From Hydrangea macrophylla (Eukaryota; Streptophyta; Magnoliopsida; Cornales; Hydrangeaceae): a DNA stretch of 64,000 nt. Of the stretch, positions 21,466-32,620 are shown piece by piece. Below the pieces are notes generated by a model. It was not told where the DNA came from. It made no database searches and saw only the letters and a program-made list of their open reading frames with translations. The stretch is from NCBI GenBank assembly GCA_033977485.1, contig CM066988.1, positions 53,195,649 through 53,259,648 on the forward strand, given 5' to 3'. The position numbers and the translations under genes were made by a program. Each line of letters begins with the position of its first letter. Positions within the stretch are counted from its first letter, which is position 1.

Positions 21466-22293
21466 TACCCTTGGGAAAAGTTGACTTAGTCAATTTTAGG
21501 CGGGTATAGCCGTATGTATGTCGGCCTCTCCATCCTTCTCATGAACGGGCCATACTCTTCGTGTATGGCTGCCACCAGCTCCTCCTTGTTGATAGGTTGT
21601 GGAGCAACGGGCTGAGCTACCACCACGGGGGGCACTATCGGAGGTAGTAGTTGGTGTTGATTGTTATTGTCCTGATGGGTCCAAAAAAACACCATTAGTC
21701 CTTTGCCCTCCAGTGGCGTGGACAGGGGGGTGTGTGTAGCCGATTAAATCTCCGTTACGGCCTAATGGTTGGACAAAAACTGGTGTTGTCGATCCATTAG
21801 GGTCGGTGACCTCTCTGTTGCCCGATTTCCCACCTTGTGGGCTGGGCTGCTAATTTAGCACGCTCTGCCCTAGCAAATTCGGGATGACATAAACAGGATC
21901 TTTCTTTTTATTGGCCTATCCAAAAGTGCTGATATGTTCTTTAGGGCTTTTTGGAGTCAGCTTCTCCGCCAGTACGGCGAGGATTTTTGATAAGCTTGAG
22001 ATCTCTGAGGTCAGGCTGTCTAACTTATTGTATGTGGTCCTAGTGGACGAGACCAGGTCGGTCTGACCCCGATGTATTTCAGCCATTTGGCCGACTAACT
22101 CCTTGAAGTTACCCATTGAATCTATCAAGGCGTTGTAGTCTCGCCTTATGGGTTCAATGTTCACTCTCAAGATTTCTGAAATTGCCTCTAGAGTCAGACC
22201 ACTATCGTGTGGAGAATGGCCAGTACTCTCTTTAGCAGCTGGGTCAACGACAGGATCGTCCTGTTTGTTCTTCCCGTTTTTCTTCGGAGGCAT
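21466..22293 (-). pseudogene. Tat gag N-terminal part
   Basis: The minus strand opens with an ATG at 22293, 37 bases from the 5' LTR. The 125-residue fragment has a basic start (MPPKKNGKNKQ) and two long amphipathic helices with coiled-coil character (residues ~33-115). After a frame break, 21695-21486 gives a Pro/Gln-rich stretch and 'EEYGPFMRRMERPTYIRLYP'. This continues, across the solo LTR, into the gag core. Gag forms the particle that packages element RNA. Confidence 0.7.
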
Positions 22294-22329
22294 GGCTTGA
22301 CACTATGTGTCCTACCGAGCATGCCAAAT

Positions 22330-23519
22330 TGTTTGCTTGTAGTTTTGAGCGGGCATGCCAGAGCCAAACGGGCTTGGTGTGTGTGCAAACTAATTTCCTA
22401 TATGCTTGAGTAAGTGATACTCAAGACTTCAGATTTAACTTCTAAATAGAATGATTGTGTGTGATGAGTAGGAAAGTATCCTCATCAAAAATCCTTTAGC
22501 AGTACTGAAGCGCACAAGCCAAATAGTGTAAGAGTTCACTAGGTAAACAATCACAAACGATTAATAAAATACAGATGTTTTATTAAATGTTTGGACAATA
22601 AAAACATACAACCAAAGAACAAGATCAGAACAGGCTCTGATTTGTCCAAAGCATGAAAAACAGTTGAGAAAATAACAAAAAAGGACAGACCTATTTGTTA
22701 TGGATGTTGTGGACGCTAAGAAACAAAGGCTTGAATACTTTAAATGCTGTGAAAGAATGCTATGAGTGCTATTTTTCGAGATGACACTGAGTCAGTAGCT
22801 TCTTCGTCTGCCCTGCTTATTTATAGCGGCCTATAATAGTCCAGATAAGGTAAGGACTCCTTAACTTGCGCTCTAAGCAGATGATTGACTGTAGAATCCT
22901 TCCTAATCCCAAATTCCTGCCTTATCCCAATCCTGATTGAATCAATCCCAATATTTTAGGGATTAGCCTTCCATATCTGCTTGGACGTGATCAGATTCGT
23001 TTCCCAAACAGACTCTGCTTCGTTAAATTTAGGGTGACGTCACCATGACAGCTAAGAGTGGAACCACTTTCCCTGTTTGGCTCATTGGGCTCACATGATC
23101 ACATCTTTAGCCAATTTGGGCTCGCAGCTTCCAACTGTCACACTTTCAGACTCCCATGCCCGATGATCTTTCGAATGCTTATGACCAATCGGGCTCATGC
23201 AACCAGTCTTCTTTGTTTATTCATAGTATGGTGTCCGATGAGCATCATCCATGCTCAGCCTCCCAATCACACTCATATTTGCTCCCTTCATTTCAATGTC
23301 AGCGCCCGATTGGCCAGCACATGACGTACTCCACCTATTGGGCTCTACCAAACTGGAACAGCCTTGTCTGAACATCGTGACGATCTTTCCCTGAGCCCGA
23401 TGGGCCTTTGCAACCTCTGGGCCGACCACTCCTGGGCGCACCTTGGGCCGATCATCCCCAGGCCCATTTCAACAATCCATTCGGGCTAAAAAACTCTTGG
23501 CGGTTTTTGGGTCCAAACA
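22330..23519 (-). repeat. 5' LTR of the Tat element
   Basis: 1,190 bp, TGTTTG...CAAACA, matching 9047-10245. The sequence just inside (minus strand TTGGCATGCTCGGTAGG) starts with TGG but does not clearly match a known tRNA, so the primer site is uncertain. The right end abuts the TSD copy CATTG (23520-23524). Confidence 0.92.
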
Positions 23520-23524
23520 CATTG

Positions 23525-24176
23525 ATAGAAACATTTTTATTTTTTTTTTTAACTAAAAGATCCATAAATTCAAAATCCTTTTTATCTGTGGTTTTAAAAC
23601 TCAGTAATAGTATAAGGAGGTTGAATAGTAGCTGACTCTAAAGAAGAAGATGGTTTATCTTTCACAGTTTCTTTAGAAATCTATTATGGTATAGAATCAA
23701 TTTTGTCTTCTATACAAAGTAATTGTTTTCCCATAGAATGAAGAGACACATTGGTCCAATTATTCTGATGAGAAAGATGTATATTGTCTATAAAATATGT
23801 AGCCGAAGCAGGGGCTCCAATGAAAGCAACATCTTCTAAAGATTTTTTATTAGATTCAAAATCAGTATGCTTTGGAGGAGGATGAATACTGTTAATGGCA
23901 ATTTTGCTATCTCCATGTATTCTCCACTTTGGCATATCGAGAACTCTCAAATATTTTTGAGTGGGATGATTTGGATACCATTTTTCAAACCATTCCACAA
24001 ACCAAATAATGGTGTTTTTTTTTTTTATCTTTTGATCTTGATAGTATATTTTCTTTATTAAATCTAATTCAATTTTGTTAAAAGTCGAGAAAGATTACTG
24101 TCTGAATTCTTTATATTTTTCAGACATAAATGTATGGTTAATAGTAACCCTTAAACAAGAACTAAGTGTTATTCCA
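23525..24176 (-). pseudogene. Endogenous caulimovirid polyprotein, movement-to-coat linker
   Basis: Minus-strand frames (23998-23684 the longest) with 'MEWFEKWYPNHPTQKYLRVLDMPKWRI' and a Ser/Pro/Asn-rich continuation. Position between movement protein (24177-25062) and coat protein (8201-9041) makes this the central linker of the polyprotein. It is cut at 23525 by the Tat insertion. No enzymatic motif. Confidence 0.6.
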
Positions 24177-25085
24177 TTAAGCATAAAATGATTTATTTTC
24201 AAATTGAGGATAAGAAGGACTAAAATGATCCCTTTTTCCTTCATCCTCTACCTCTGGACCATAAACTCCATGAGGAATTTGTTGCTTGGACTTTAAAGTA
24301 TTTTCGTTTTCCAAGGATTGGAGATGCTCCAATTCTATGTTAGGTCTAGGTTGATCTGACATAGAATGTCTGGAAGAAGCAGAATAAGAAACTGAGTAAG
24401 GTTTCCTTTGTGGAAAACTTCTTGAAGAAATAGTCATTGTCAAAGATAATTTACTTGTTTGAGTTGGAGTAAAAGAAACTTCAATATTAACATGTTGAGT
24501 CTGGGTGATTTGATCAATTTGGGCTGGAAGTATCTGGGCAGGTGGAACTGCATTTGGCACTGTCCAGTCTGTGGGAAAATTAGTCTCTTCCCATTTTATC
24601 AACCTTGGTGTGGCAATATTTGTAGTAAGACGATTATTGTCTGTAACTACTGTTTTGCCTGGTTCACTTCTTACCACAACATTAGGACATAGAGTATTCA
24701 TTACTTTGTAATAAATCCTATAAGTGACACTAATTGTGCTTGCTCCAGATAAAAAAATTATATCCTTGTATTTTGATCTTTAAAGTATTAGCTTCAAACA
24801 GATGTGAATCCCCAAGTGATGAAGTTAAATTGGGAAAATAAATGGGTCCATAACATAAACTAGTCTGGATTATTCCCATTAAAGATGGTACAAAATTTGT
24901 ACATCTAGCATCTCTTAGATAGGCTAAAATACTGGCATTTAAACCTATAAGTGTAAGAGGTTTAAAGGCATTTTGTATACACCCTATATGTATATACTTG
25001 TATTTAGCCAGACAATTTTCAACATCTCTAAGATTGTGTAACCTAAGAGACTGTTCTTTCATTTTCTAGAACAATGTCTTGTTCT
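24177..25085 (-). pseudogene. Endogenous caulimovirid movement protein remnant (30K type)
   Basis: Two minus-strand frames. The first (25062-24730) holds 'LRLHNLRDVENCLAKYKYIHIGCIQNAFKPLTLIGL', then 'SLMGIIQTSLCYGPIYF', the core of the 30K-superfamily movement protein of caulimovirids. The second (24701-24177) has 'MNTLCPNVVV' and a Ser/Thr/Pro-rich C-terminal tail. In the virus this protein moves the infection through plasmodesmata. A frame break near 24715 separates the parts. A tRNA-Met primer site lies ~460 bases upstream (25525-25536), as in caulimovirid genomes. Old integrated copy, non-functional. Confidence 0.85.
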
Positions 25086-25524
25086 ACTGTTTTAACATGA
25101 TCTTGATTATAAAATTAAAATATCCCTTTTTATAAATTTGTTTTGAAGAAATGGACGGTGTTGTCCATTCATTTTATTGTTGTATCTGATCATACGCAAC
25201 AAGCTCTGTATTAGTAATTGTTGATCTAGATCTTGATGATCTAGATCCTTGCTTAGATGTTCTTTTGAACATACTAATTCAAATAGGCTACCATTGTGTA
25301 TCCTAAGACCACTGTAACTAATTGGTGATATACTTTCAAAGAGTCTTTATAGAGTGGATGTCAATCAACTACAGTATAGTCAAAGGCAAACCTCATGTCA
25401 GAACATGGCTAACCAAAGCAACCAACGACATCAATACCCCCAAAAGACTAGAATGAAAGTATATCATTACTAGTTATATTACCCAAAGATATACCATGGT
25501 GGCCTAACAACTTAGCCACTCATT

Positions 25525-25536
25525 GCTCTGATACCA
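25525..25536 (-). promoter_or_regulatory. tRNA-Met primer-binding site of the viral insertion
   Basis: The minus strand reads TGGTATCAGAGC, complementary to the 3' end of initiator tRNA-Met, the minus-strand primer of caulimovirids. It sits upstream of the movement-protein frame on the same strand. This supports a viral rather than LTR-element origin because no LTR flanks it. Confidence 0.75.
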
Positions 25537-25539
25537 AAT

Positions 25540-26280
25540 GTGTATAGGATCAAAAGCAAAAAATTAAACCAAAATCAAGTGGGTGGAGCACTATACATAA
25601 ATGGAGCACTAATTTTTTTTAAGAAGCACTAAGAATTTGACGAGGTTCTAACAGACCAATTCTATTTGTCAATCAATTCATGTATTCAACGAAATGGGTA
25701 TGTGTAGTTCACCCATATTTTTTGGTGTCATTCTATTATCTAAAACCACATTTTTGTGATGTTTGAATCTCATCAAATTACATCCTACTACACCCACATT
25801 TTGTGATGTAGTTTTAGGTTATTGGCTATGCCACTGCTTGACTCTCACATCGTTTAAAATAATTTTGCACTCCTGAAAACAAAAAATGGTGTCATCTAAA
25901 GCCGGACATTAATTCAATTTTCTTATCGCTTCTATAATTATACCACAAACCTAAAGAGAACATCAAAGCTAGCCGCTCAAAACTGGTAAAGTTAGAGTAC
26001 TGAGAAAAAAAAAACAAAGCAAACCCAAAACTTCAAACTTCTCATTTTTAGTGTTCAAATCAAGCTTAATATTCCACAATTCCTAAGCAACCAAACCGGA
26101 TGATGGAAATAGAAAAATAAAATAAAATAAAGAACTATCAGAGTATCGAAAGACATGCAACATTCTTGTTTATAGATGCGATTGATGGACTCTCGGATTC
26201 GAACCCGGGAGAGGTTCAATCAAAGAAGCTCCATAGAAGTCTCAATTCAAAACCACTTGGTAGCAAGATTGTTGGGATGA
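25540..26280. other. Non-coding stretch, nothing recognised
   Basis: No coding match, no terminal repeats with TSD. Probably the intergenic region of the viral insertion in part, then host DNA. A TTCGAA-containing stretch near 26195 looks superficially like a tRNA T-arm but has no acceptor stem. Confidence 0.3.
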
Positions 26281-26282
26281 AG

Positions 26283-26286
<4 letters not shown>

Positions 26287-26332
<46 letters not shown>

Positions 26333-26457
26333 TCGACTCAGAAAAGAAGAATGATTTGCGTATTGAGTGAGTAGGTAAGATATTAATATATTCTTTGCCC
26401 TAACCAGAGGTTTAGCTAGTCAAGTTACCTCTTTATATATATATATATATATATGTA

Positions 26458-26515
<58 letters not shown>
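26287..26515. repeat. (GA)n, (TA)n and (GA)n microsatellites
   Basis: (GA)n at about 26287-26330, (TA)n at 26436-26453 and (GA)n at about 26460-26511, extending as CAGAGA repeats to ~26530. Reading frames here translate to Ser-Leu repeats and are artefacts. Confidence 0.9.
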
Positions 26516-26535
<20 letters not shown>

Positions 26536-26612
26536 AGGGAAAGTTTGTGTTTCTATCTATGGTGAGTCCCAAACGAGTCACTCTCTCCATCTTAGTTCTT
26601 ACCAAAGGACCA

Positions 26613-26781
26613 AGAGAGCACTTTTGCTCACCTAAATTTGGCTCACCATTGCTTACTCATGTCTTCAGTGCCTGACATGTGTCTCATATAAGGGAAAAAT
26701 AGGAATGAAAGGGGACACATGTCAGGCAGTGAAGGCGTGGATGAGCAATGGTGAACCAAATTTGGGTGAGCAAAAGTGCTT
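26613..26781. mobile_element. Short MULE-like MITE (169 bp)
   Basis: A near-perfect palindrome with ~40-bp arms: AGAGAGCACTTTTGCTCACC at the left and GGTGAGCAAAAGTGCTT at the right. It is flanked by the 9-bp duplication AAAGGACCA (26604-26612 and 26782-26790). A second inner arm pair contains TGACATGTGTC / GACACATGTCA. 9-bp duplications suggest a Mutator-like origin. Confidence 0.85.
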
Positions 26782-27064
26782 AAAGGACCAAAGGTTCAGT
26801 GTTGGTCAGCAGTCAGTAAGAAAAGGGCTTTTCCTAGAATTTTCGGGGTTGTTTGGGTTGGTCCAAATTGGGATCATTTAAGCCCAAGGATAACCACATG
26901 CCCATAGACCTTTTCATAGTCAACAATAGTTTACCTGTAATTTTAAAGGGTTGTTTGGGTTGGCCTAAAAAGTGGCTTAACTGGCTAAGACCTATCACAC
27001 TACCTATGTTTTTTATTGAGTAAAAATATTATGCTTCCCCAATTTAGTTCTCAAATGTTTTAAT

Positions 27065-27193
27065 AGTTGTACCACAGGCTATACTATATGGTACAATTGG
27101 CAAAGTAGTTTGGAATTAAATTTAAAATTTAATTTGGTACGCATAACATTATTTTCTTTTCAAAAATGCTACATGGATATCTAAATCTATACC
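27065..27193. repeat. Old dispersed repeat, copy 2 (left part)
   Basis: Homologous to 5651-5800. It runs to ATCTAAATCTATACC at 27193, where a solo LTR begins. The expected continuation ATACCCAATTCCAC is found 25.7 kb away at 52857. Confidence 0.8.
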
Positions 27194-27886
27194 TGTTGAC
27201 TACTGACATTTGCTCGGTCTATTGGCCATCGAGATTTGGATGGGCCAAGAATGAATGGGCTTGATAACATAAAAAGATGAGGGCCAAGACTAGCAAGATT
27301 GGGGACCATTCCGATGTTGGAATGGACCAATAGCAATAATATTTGGTTAGAGGAACAAAGACTAACCAATCCAGGTGTCAGACCGACAATCAAGTAGTCT
27401 AGTGGCAATCTAAGACAAAGTAGGGAGAGAATGAGTAATAGGAACTAAACCACTCGTATATCTGATTCTGAGGGTTTAAATCGGACAAAGGTGACCGATA
27501 AAGAGGCGGTTAAATATCATACGTGGACCCAAATATGCGCATTGAGGCCGTAAATCACGGGAGCACATCCAAGGCGGTTTTGGATTGGTTTTACACTATA
27601 AATATAGAGGGTGAAGCATCAAAAGTCTATCTCGCAAACTCATACTAGAAACCAGCATCTAAAGCATCTAGTAGTTTAAATCTCTTTCATTTATCATCAG
27701 TTCATAATCTTTTAGGTTGTATCTTCTAGTTTGTACTTTTGTGTAATCTATCTTCTGTATTTCAATCATCAATGGAAGTAAAGTTCTATGCAGCACTCAA
27801 GGAATTTGCATGATTTTAGCATTCGTCAAACTTGTATGCTTCAATACTATTTGAGGATTTTAGTAGATTTAATTCTTGTTTACTTC
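27194..27886. mobile_element. Solo LTR D, left part (693 of 818 bp)
   Basis: Begins TGTTGAC and is preceded by ATACC (27189-27193). It contains a TATA-like ACTATAAATATAG near 27594, followed by an LTR-like transcribed region. It is cut at 27886 by gypsy A; its last 125 bp lie at 52732-52856, ending GTGAACA followed by ATACC (52857-52861). Confidence 0.85.
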
Positions 27887-29978
27887 TATAACACCCGTAA
27901 TTGTGTTATTACTTTTCATTACATTGTCATGCATGATAATGTGATGTGTTGTGTACTTTAGGACATGTATGAGTGAGTTTTGACTCACGAGTCAATTTGG
28001 GTGTCTGTGTTAGAGAACTTCTGAGACTGTGTAGAATGAGTGTTGTGATGTTGTGAAGTCTCTCCAAGATTGAGACGGTCACTGTGGAATACCCTAAATA
28101 TTTATCTAAAAATAAATGTTTACCTGTGTATTTTACTATCTGTATTATTTTCTGGTTTAGAATATATTTCTGTTGTTAATTTTAGTATCTTGGTGAGGAC
28201 GAATTAACACACTGCATAATTGGTAGGCTAATTAGTAATATCGTAAAATCATGTAAAATTGCGTTTTAGCAACCAAACAGAACTTCGTCGAAAACTTTTA
28301 TAATTTTTAGCTTTCACTCGTGAAGCTATGAATTAGCTATGTAGAAAGTTTCAGAGAATTGATTAGGAGTTTTGAGAACTCGTGGGGAGGTAAGCATAAT
28401 TCCTAAGAGTGTTGCCTATATATAGATAGAGATGACTTAGATATTTTATAAAGTTTCAACCTAAAATTCAAGAGGAGGCCAAAAGGGGGATTTTGGAACT
28501 TCGATCTTCACAACGCCAAACGATGACAGTTCGTCTGTTTGTTTTTCCCTAGATTTCATATTTGAACTTCTCAAGGTAAGGCCGTCATTTCGATATCTAT
28601 TAGGACTCGCTTGGATTAGTTTTCCTAAAAGTTGTTTTCTAGAATTTTCCTAAAAAGTTGATAATCGGATTTTTGATTGATAGGAATTGTACTAGAAGAA
28701 CTAATGCACGTTCTTTGTGCTTGGGTTTTCTTTGGATCGTATTTTAAGAGCGTTAATCGGAGGTGAGTGATTCAACTATGTGTTTTGGAATAATTTCTTG
28801 ACATATATTCATGTTTTGTATGAAAAACATGTGTTAGGTTATAGATATATATTGTGTAGTTCATATTGGGCGATTATATTGATAAGTAGGCCCAATTGCA
28901 CAGTGAAATGTTTTAATTATGTCCATGGCATGGTGAAATGTATTTGAGCATGTTGAGTTGTTATTTGGGTTAAAGGAGTGCGTGTATCAAGCCATCATTG
29001 TGGAGCCGTTATAGGTATAAGGTCGCATGTTTGAAGAAAATAAACATGGGTCTTACCTTTTTGCGTAGACTTATTGGCGAGGAGTCGCAGATTAGGAGTA
29101 TGGAACTTACATGTAGGAACTCTAGAGACTAGTATAAAATGTAGAGATGCGAATGCGAGTATGTTTATCATTCATGTGAATTGTTGTTATTCACTAAGCA
29201 TTAGCTTGAACAAATCGAATATATGTGTTTATTTAAATAACTATTTTAGGTGTTAATGCTGGCGAGAAATTGTAGAAGTGAGCACGTGGGTTTGGGAGTT
29301 CACTTAGAAAGCGACACATCATGTTTATTCCGTAGTTTTGGAAATGGAAGTGTTGTAATAAGAATTTTATGACTTTTAGCTATGTTTAACTTAGTATGTT
29401 AGAATGGATTCGAAATGTTGTAATAGACAGTAACATGTTGTAATTATGTTTTAGTAATGTTATAATATAGTTAGGATCAATTTGGAGTGAGTTTGGAGTG
29501 TGTGTTTGGTCCCTAGTTGAATTGGGAAAACTTTGAACTTGGGAAATTTTGCAGAATGCCTTGCTACTGGAAAACAGTCGACTGGTTTGTGAATGCAGTT
29601 GACTTAACCCCTTTTGTGAGCGAGACATTGCATCAGTTACAGTCGATTGGGCCCCCGACACAGTCGACTGGTTTATGTTTTTTAGAAGTTATCTTTCTGC
29701 TTGATTGAAGTTCAGTCGACTGGGAATTTGGCACCCCAGTCGACTAGACATTGTAAACAATCGATTGGATTATGTTTCAAAAATCAAACTTTTTGCTGGA
29801 CCAGTCTTAGTCGACTAGGCACGAGATGTAGTCGACTGGATTCCTGGTTTTACAAATGAAGTGTTTTCTTTTCCGCTGCGTGTTCTTAACCTAAATTTTG
29901 GGAATGTTAGTAAATTGGTTTAGCCTCGGTGGCTTGCCACTGGCCCCGGCTATGCTATTGTGGGACCTGGCTGTGACA
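27887..29978 (+). repeat. 5' LTR of gypsy A
   Basis: 2,092 bp from TATAACACCC to GGCTGTGACA. TATATATAG at 28417-28425 is the best TATA-box candidate and is conserved in the 3' LTR at 47410. An array of CAGTCGACTGG palindromes lies at 29574-29839. Confidence 0.92.
29574..29839. repeat. CAGTCGACTGG palindrome array (gypsy A 5' LTR)
   Basis: About nine copies or variants in 265 bp, e.g. at 29575, 29660, 29712, 29739, 29806 and 29830, such as ACAGTCGACTGGTTT, TTCAGTCGACTGGGA and CCAGTCGACTAG. The matching array in the 3' LTR is at 52308-52588. Confidence 0.85.
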
Positions 29979-29983
29979 TTTAG

Positions 29984-29995
29984 TGGTACCAGAGC
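29984..29995 (+). promoter_or_regulatory. Primer-binding site of gypsy A
   Basis: TGGTACCAGAGC, one base different from the tRNA-Met complement TGGTATCAGAGC, five bases after the 5' LTR end. This fixes the plus orientation. Confidence 0.85.
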
Positions 29996-30129
29996 AATAG
30001 ATTTAGAGCCTTGAGAACGAGTGACGTTAGATGCTGAGTGACGTCGAGTGGAGAATATGATTGTGACGATCGTATAGTTATCATTGAAAAAATGCTTCAT
30101 ATATTTGCATTTGTTAATTGTGAAGATGG

Positions 30130-30135
30130 TATGTG

Positions 30136-30168
<33 letters not shown>

Positions 30169-30169
30169 G
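30130..30169. repeat. (CA)n(TA)n microsatellite
   Basis: A (CA)n run followed by a (TA)n run in the gypsy A leader, ~40 bp. Variable-length tract with no gene content. Confidence 0.85.
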
Positions 30170-30370
30170 GTGGCATAGCATGCATAGTCTTTATGCATTT
30201 TGCTTATCAAGACAGAAACTTGAAATGCCATAACTGAGCCGATAAAAGAATTGTCACCGCATTCGCGGATAGACTAAATAGTGAACATGGTGGGTCATTT
30301 TGTTCAAGCCGTAAGTGAAAGAGATCGGATGAACATTCAGGTCCCACCAGTTGAAGTTTGTTAAATAAAT

Positions 30371-31016
30371 GTACCACCAGTACCGAGACCTCAACACACA
30401 ATCGTAGAATAGTTCCATGAATGGAAACCGACTTTATACCATGGACAGGTTGACAAAGACTTGGTCGATCATTGGATGATGGACATAGAAAGACATTTCT
30501 GTACTGTGATATGCACAGATGAAGAGAAAATTCTTTATGCATCTGACACATTGATGGGGGAAGCATTATATTGGTGGAATAATGTCCTAGAACAAGGGAA
30601 GTCAACTACATGGGACGCATTTAAAGATGAATTCAATAAGCATTTCTTTCCGCGATTAGCGCACACTCAGAAACGACAAGAGTTTGTGAGTTTGGTTCAA
30701 GGAGATATGACCGTGGGTGAGTATGTCTCTCGGTATAATGCTTTATTACATTTTGGGAAAACTATTGTTCCAACTGATGAGGATAAAGCTCGTAAGTTTG
30801 AGGAAGGGCTTAGGGAGAATATCTGTAGCAGTGCTGACATGTTGCAACACCCGACCGTTTGTCTAGTTGAGGAAGCTGCTTGTATCACTGAGAAAAGTGT
30901 CGATCAATACCGACAAGGACAACAAAGGAAGAGAACAACTGACAATAGGGGTAAGAGTCAAGGTAATACAAAGAAACCATTTACGCAATGTTCAGGATCA
31001 TATGTGGGTAGCCAAT
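30371..31016 (+). pseudogene. Gypsy A gag
   Basis: An ORF of 185 codons (from 30461; similarity starts at 30371 before one in-frame TAG) contains the retrotransposon gag domain. The series is 'WMMDIERHF', 'DEEKILYASDTLMGEALYWWNNV', 'WDAFKDEFNKHFFP', 'KRQEFVSLVQGDMTVGEYVSRYNALLHF', 'DEDKARKFEEGLRENI'. This is the canonical order (YxLxGxAxxWW, F-x-x-F-x-x-xYFP, QG-x-MTV-x-EY). Gag builds the virus-like particle. It is the best-preserved gene of element A and ends in a basic tail at a TGA (31016). The normal zinc knuckle follows downstream out of frame. Confidence 0.92.
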
Positions 31017-31084
31017 GAGGGAGTACGTTTGTCGGAGATTCGAGACCGTTGTGCCCAACATGTAATATGTGACACAAGGGGACT

Positions 31085-31270
31085 TGTCATTTGTTGAGTA
31101 CGTGTTACCTTTATAAGCAGTTAGGACATATATCCCGGAGCTATCCCTTGAACACAAATGTGACTACACCGAACACAACCTCGAACACCAAGAGCTACAA
31201 CCCGGAGATGAGGGGGAAATGTTTTGAGTATGGTCAACTGTGGCATATAGTGAAGAACTGTCCAAGTTAG
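31085..31270 (+). pseudogene. Gypsy A zinc knuckles (decayed)
   Basis: Two degenerate CCHC units, C-Y-L-Y-K-Q-L-G-H-x4-Y at ~31104-31146 and C-F-E-Y-G-Q-L-W-H-x4-C at ~31221-31262. In the second, the second Cys is Tyr and the Gly before His is Trp. Nucleic-acid binding is presumably lost. Confidence 0.7.
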
Positions 31271-31429
31271 AGGCAACCGGGATTGAGTACCGGGGCATCG
31301 AGTGTGCCAAGCGGATCAAGGGTAGAACCACTAGTGGATCAAGGGAAAGGAGTCGCACAACAATAAGGGCGATATTTCTAGCTCAGGCCAGGGAATACCG
31401 ATGATACAGTCATATCAGGTATTCTTCCT

Positions 31430-31739
31430 ATTTGTTCATATCCTGCTCATGTACTCATGGATTCTGTTTCAACACATTCATTTATGTCCCACAATTTTGT
31501 TAAGCATTTAGCTGTTAAGTCTCTACTAGGATATGATTTGTGTGTATCATTACCTATTAGTGAAAGTAACTTCTTCGATATTCAAGTCGTGTGAGATCAA
31601 GATAGATGATAAAGTCTTGAGCGTCGATTTGATTCTGTTAACAATAAACTACTTTGGTGTTATCTTGGGCATGGATTGGTTGTTGGTGTATCAAGCTAGA
31701 ATCAATTGTGAACAGAAACGGGTTAGTTTCTATCCGTGA
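31430..31739 (+). pseudogene. Gypsy A protease remnant
   Basis: 'AHVLMDSVSTHSFMS' (31445-31490) matches the family pattern A-x-V-L-F/I-DSGATHSF, but the active-site Gly is Val (D-S-V). The C-terminal half follows as an ORF at 31533-31739 with 'LSVDLILLTINYFGVILGMDWLLVYQARINC' (usually DVILGMDWL). A frame shift lies between. A D-S-V site should be inactive. Confidence 0.85.
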
Positions 31740-31864
31740 GGTCAGGAATAGCTTACTTTTTAGGGTAAGGGTGTGACTATACTACCGTACTTGATATCGA
31801 CAATTCAAGCGAGTAAGATGTTGAAGAAAGGTATGTTCGCTTGTTGACACACGAGTTCTTGGAC

Positions 31865-31985
31865 CACTATTAGAAGACATTCCAGTAATTCAAGAATTTT
31901 TTGATGTTTTTCCCAATGAGTTACCCAATGTGTTGATTAAAAGAGAGCTTGAGTTCATGATAGAAGTAGTACTAAGGTCACAACG
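31865..31985 (+). pseudogene. Gypsy A protease-RT linker
   Basis: Reads 'EDIPVIQEFFDVFPNELPNVLIKRELEFMIEVV', matching the 'YxDVFPDELPGLPPxREIEFxIDLVPGT' start of the pol linker. It ends at 31985, where the insertion at 31986-33618 begins. Confidence 0.8.
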
Positions 31986-32620
31986 GGTATTTGACATGAC
32001 TAAATAGTTGTGCGCTCTTGTGCAACACCCAAGTGTAGGTGATCGTGCAAGTAATATAGTACTGGAAGTCCAGGTCGATCCCACAGGGAAGGAATAGGAA
32101 GAATGTCTACTAAATTACAACCTAAAGAAAAGAAAATATCAATATACAGGTGGAGGTTTACTAACAAATCCTAATTCATTAAATTAAACTAAATAATAAA
32201 CTAAGCATATAGAAACATAACTAATTAAATAAATAAACTAAAGGTGTTAGAAATACGTGAATTCACATTGATCCTAACCATCTACCATGCATACTCATTA
32301 ACGTTAGATGGAGTTCATTCCTTTTCAGCATTCCGTATTTTTCTAAAGATAAAGAATCAATAGCCCTATCATGACCGGGACTATATCATCGTAAGTGATT
32401 TAAAATACTTAGAAGACGTTTTAAAACAATGGTTATTACTTGCACTCTAAATGGTGTTAGCATTCAAAGTGGTTTTCAAAAGTCATTGAAGAAAATAGCC
32501 TTAAGGCTTTAAGTTCTAAAAACTGTTGTGACAAACTGAGCTTATAGGGACAATTTGATGACAGATTTCTAAAACAAAAAGTCATGGAATACTTAAAAGA
32601 ATCATCTCAAGATTAAACAT

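Larger units (their letters stand above)
9047..23519 (-). mobile_element. Ty3/gypsy retroelement, Tat lineage, with antisense plant-mobile-domain gene
   Basis: A 14,473-bp element on the minus strand bounded by LTRs 9047-10245 and 22330-23519, with TSD CATTG. Minus-strand order is 5' LTR, gag, zinc-finger-like region, protease, RT, RNase H, a second RVT_3-type RNase H and integrase, then on the plus strand an extra spliced gene, then the 3' LTR. The second RNase H and an extra ORF between pol and 3' LTR are marks of Tat elements. It carries a 1,516-bp solo LTR insertion (19945-21460). The LTRs differ at 14 of the first ~100 aligned positions, 13 of them transitions, so the insertion is old and methylation decay is likely. 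Every gene is interrupted. Confidence 0.92.

Noticed and set aside
22305..22328. Primer-binding site after the Tat 5' LTR
   Set aside because: It starts with TGG but the next bases do not match the complement of a tRNA I can name, including the T-loop region.
26190..26225. tRNA-like T-arm (GGATTCGAACC)
   Set aside because: Stems do not pair fully and no acceptor, D or anticodon arms are found around it.
26420..26605. Ser-Leu repeat ORF
   Set aside because: Translation of a (GA)n microsatellite on the minus strand.
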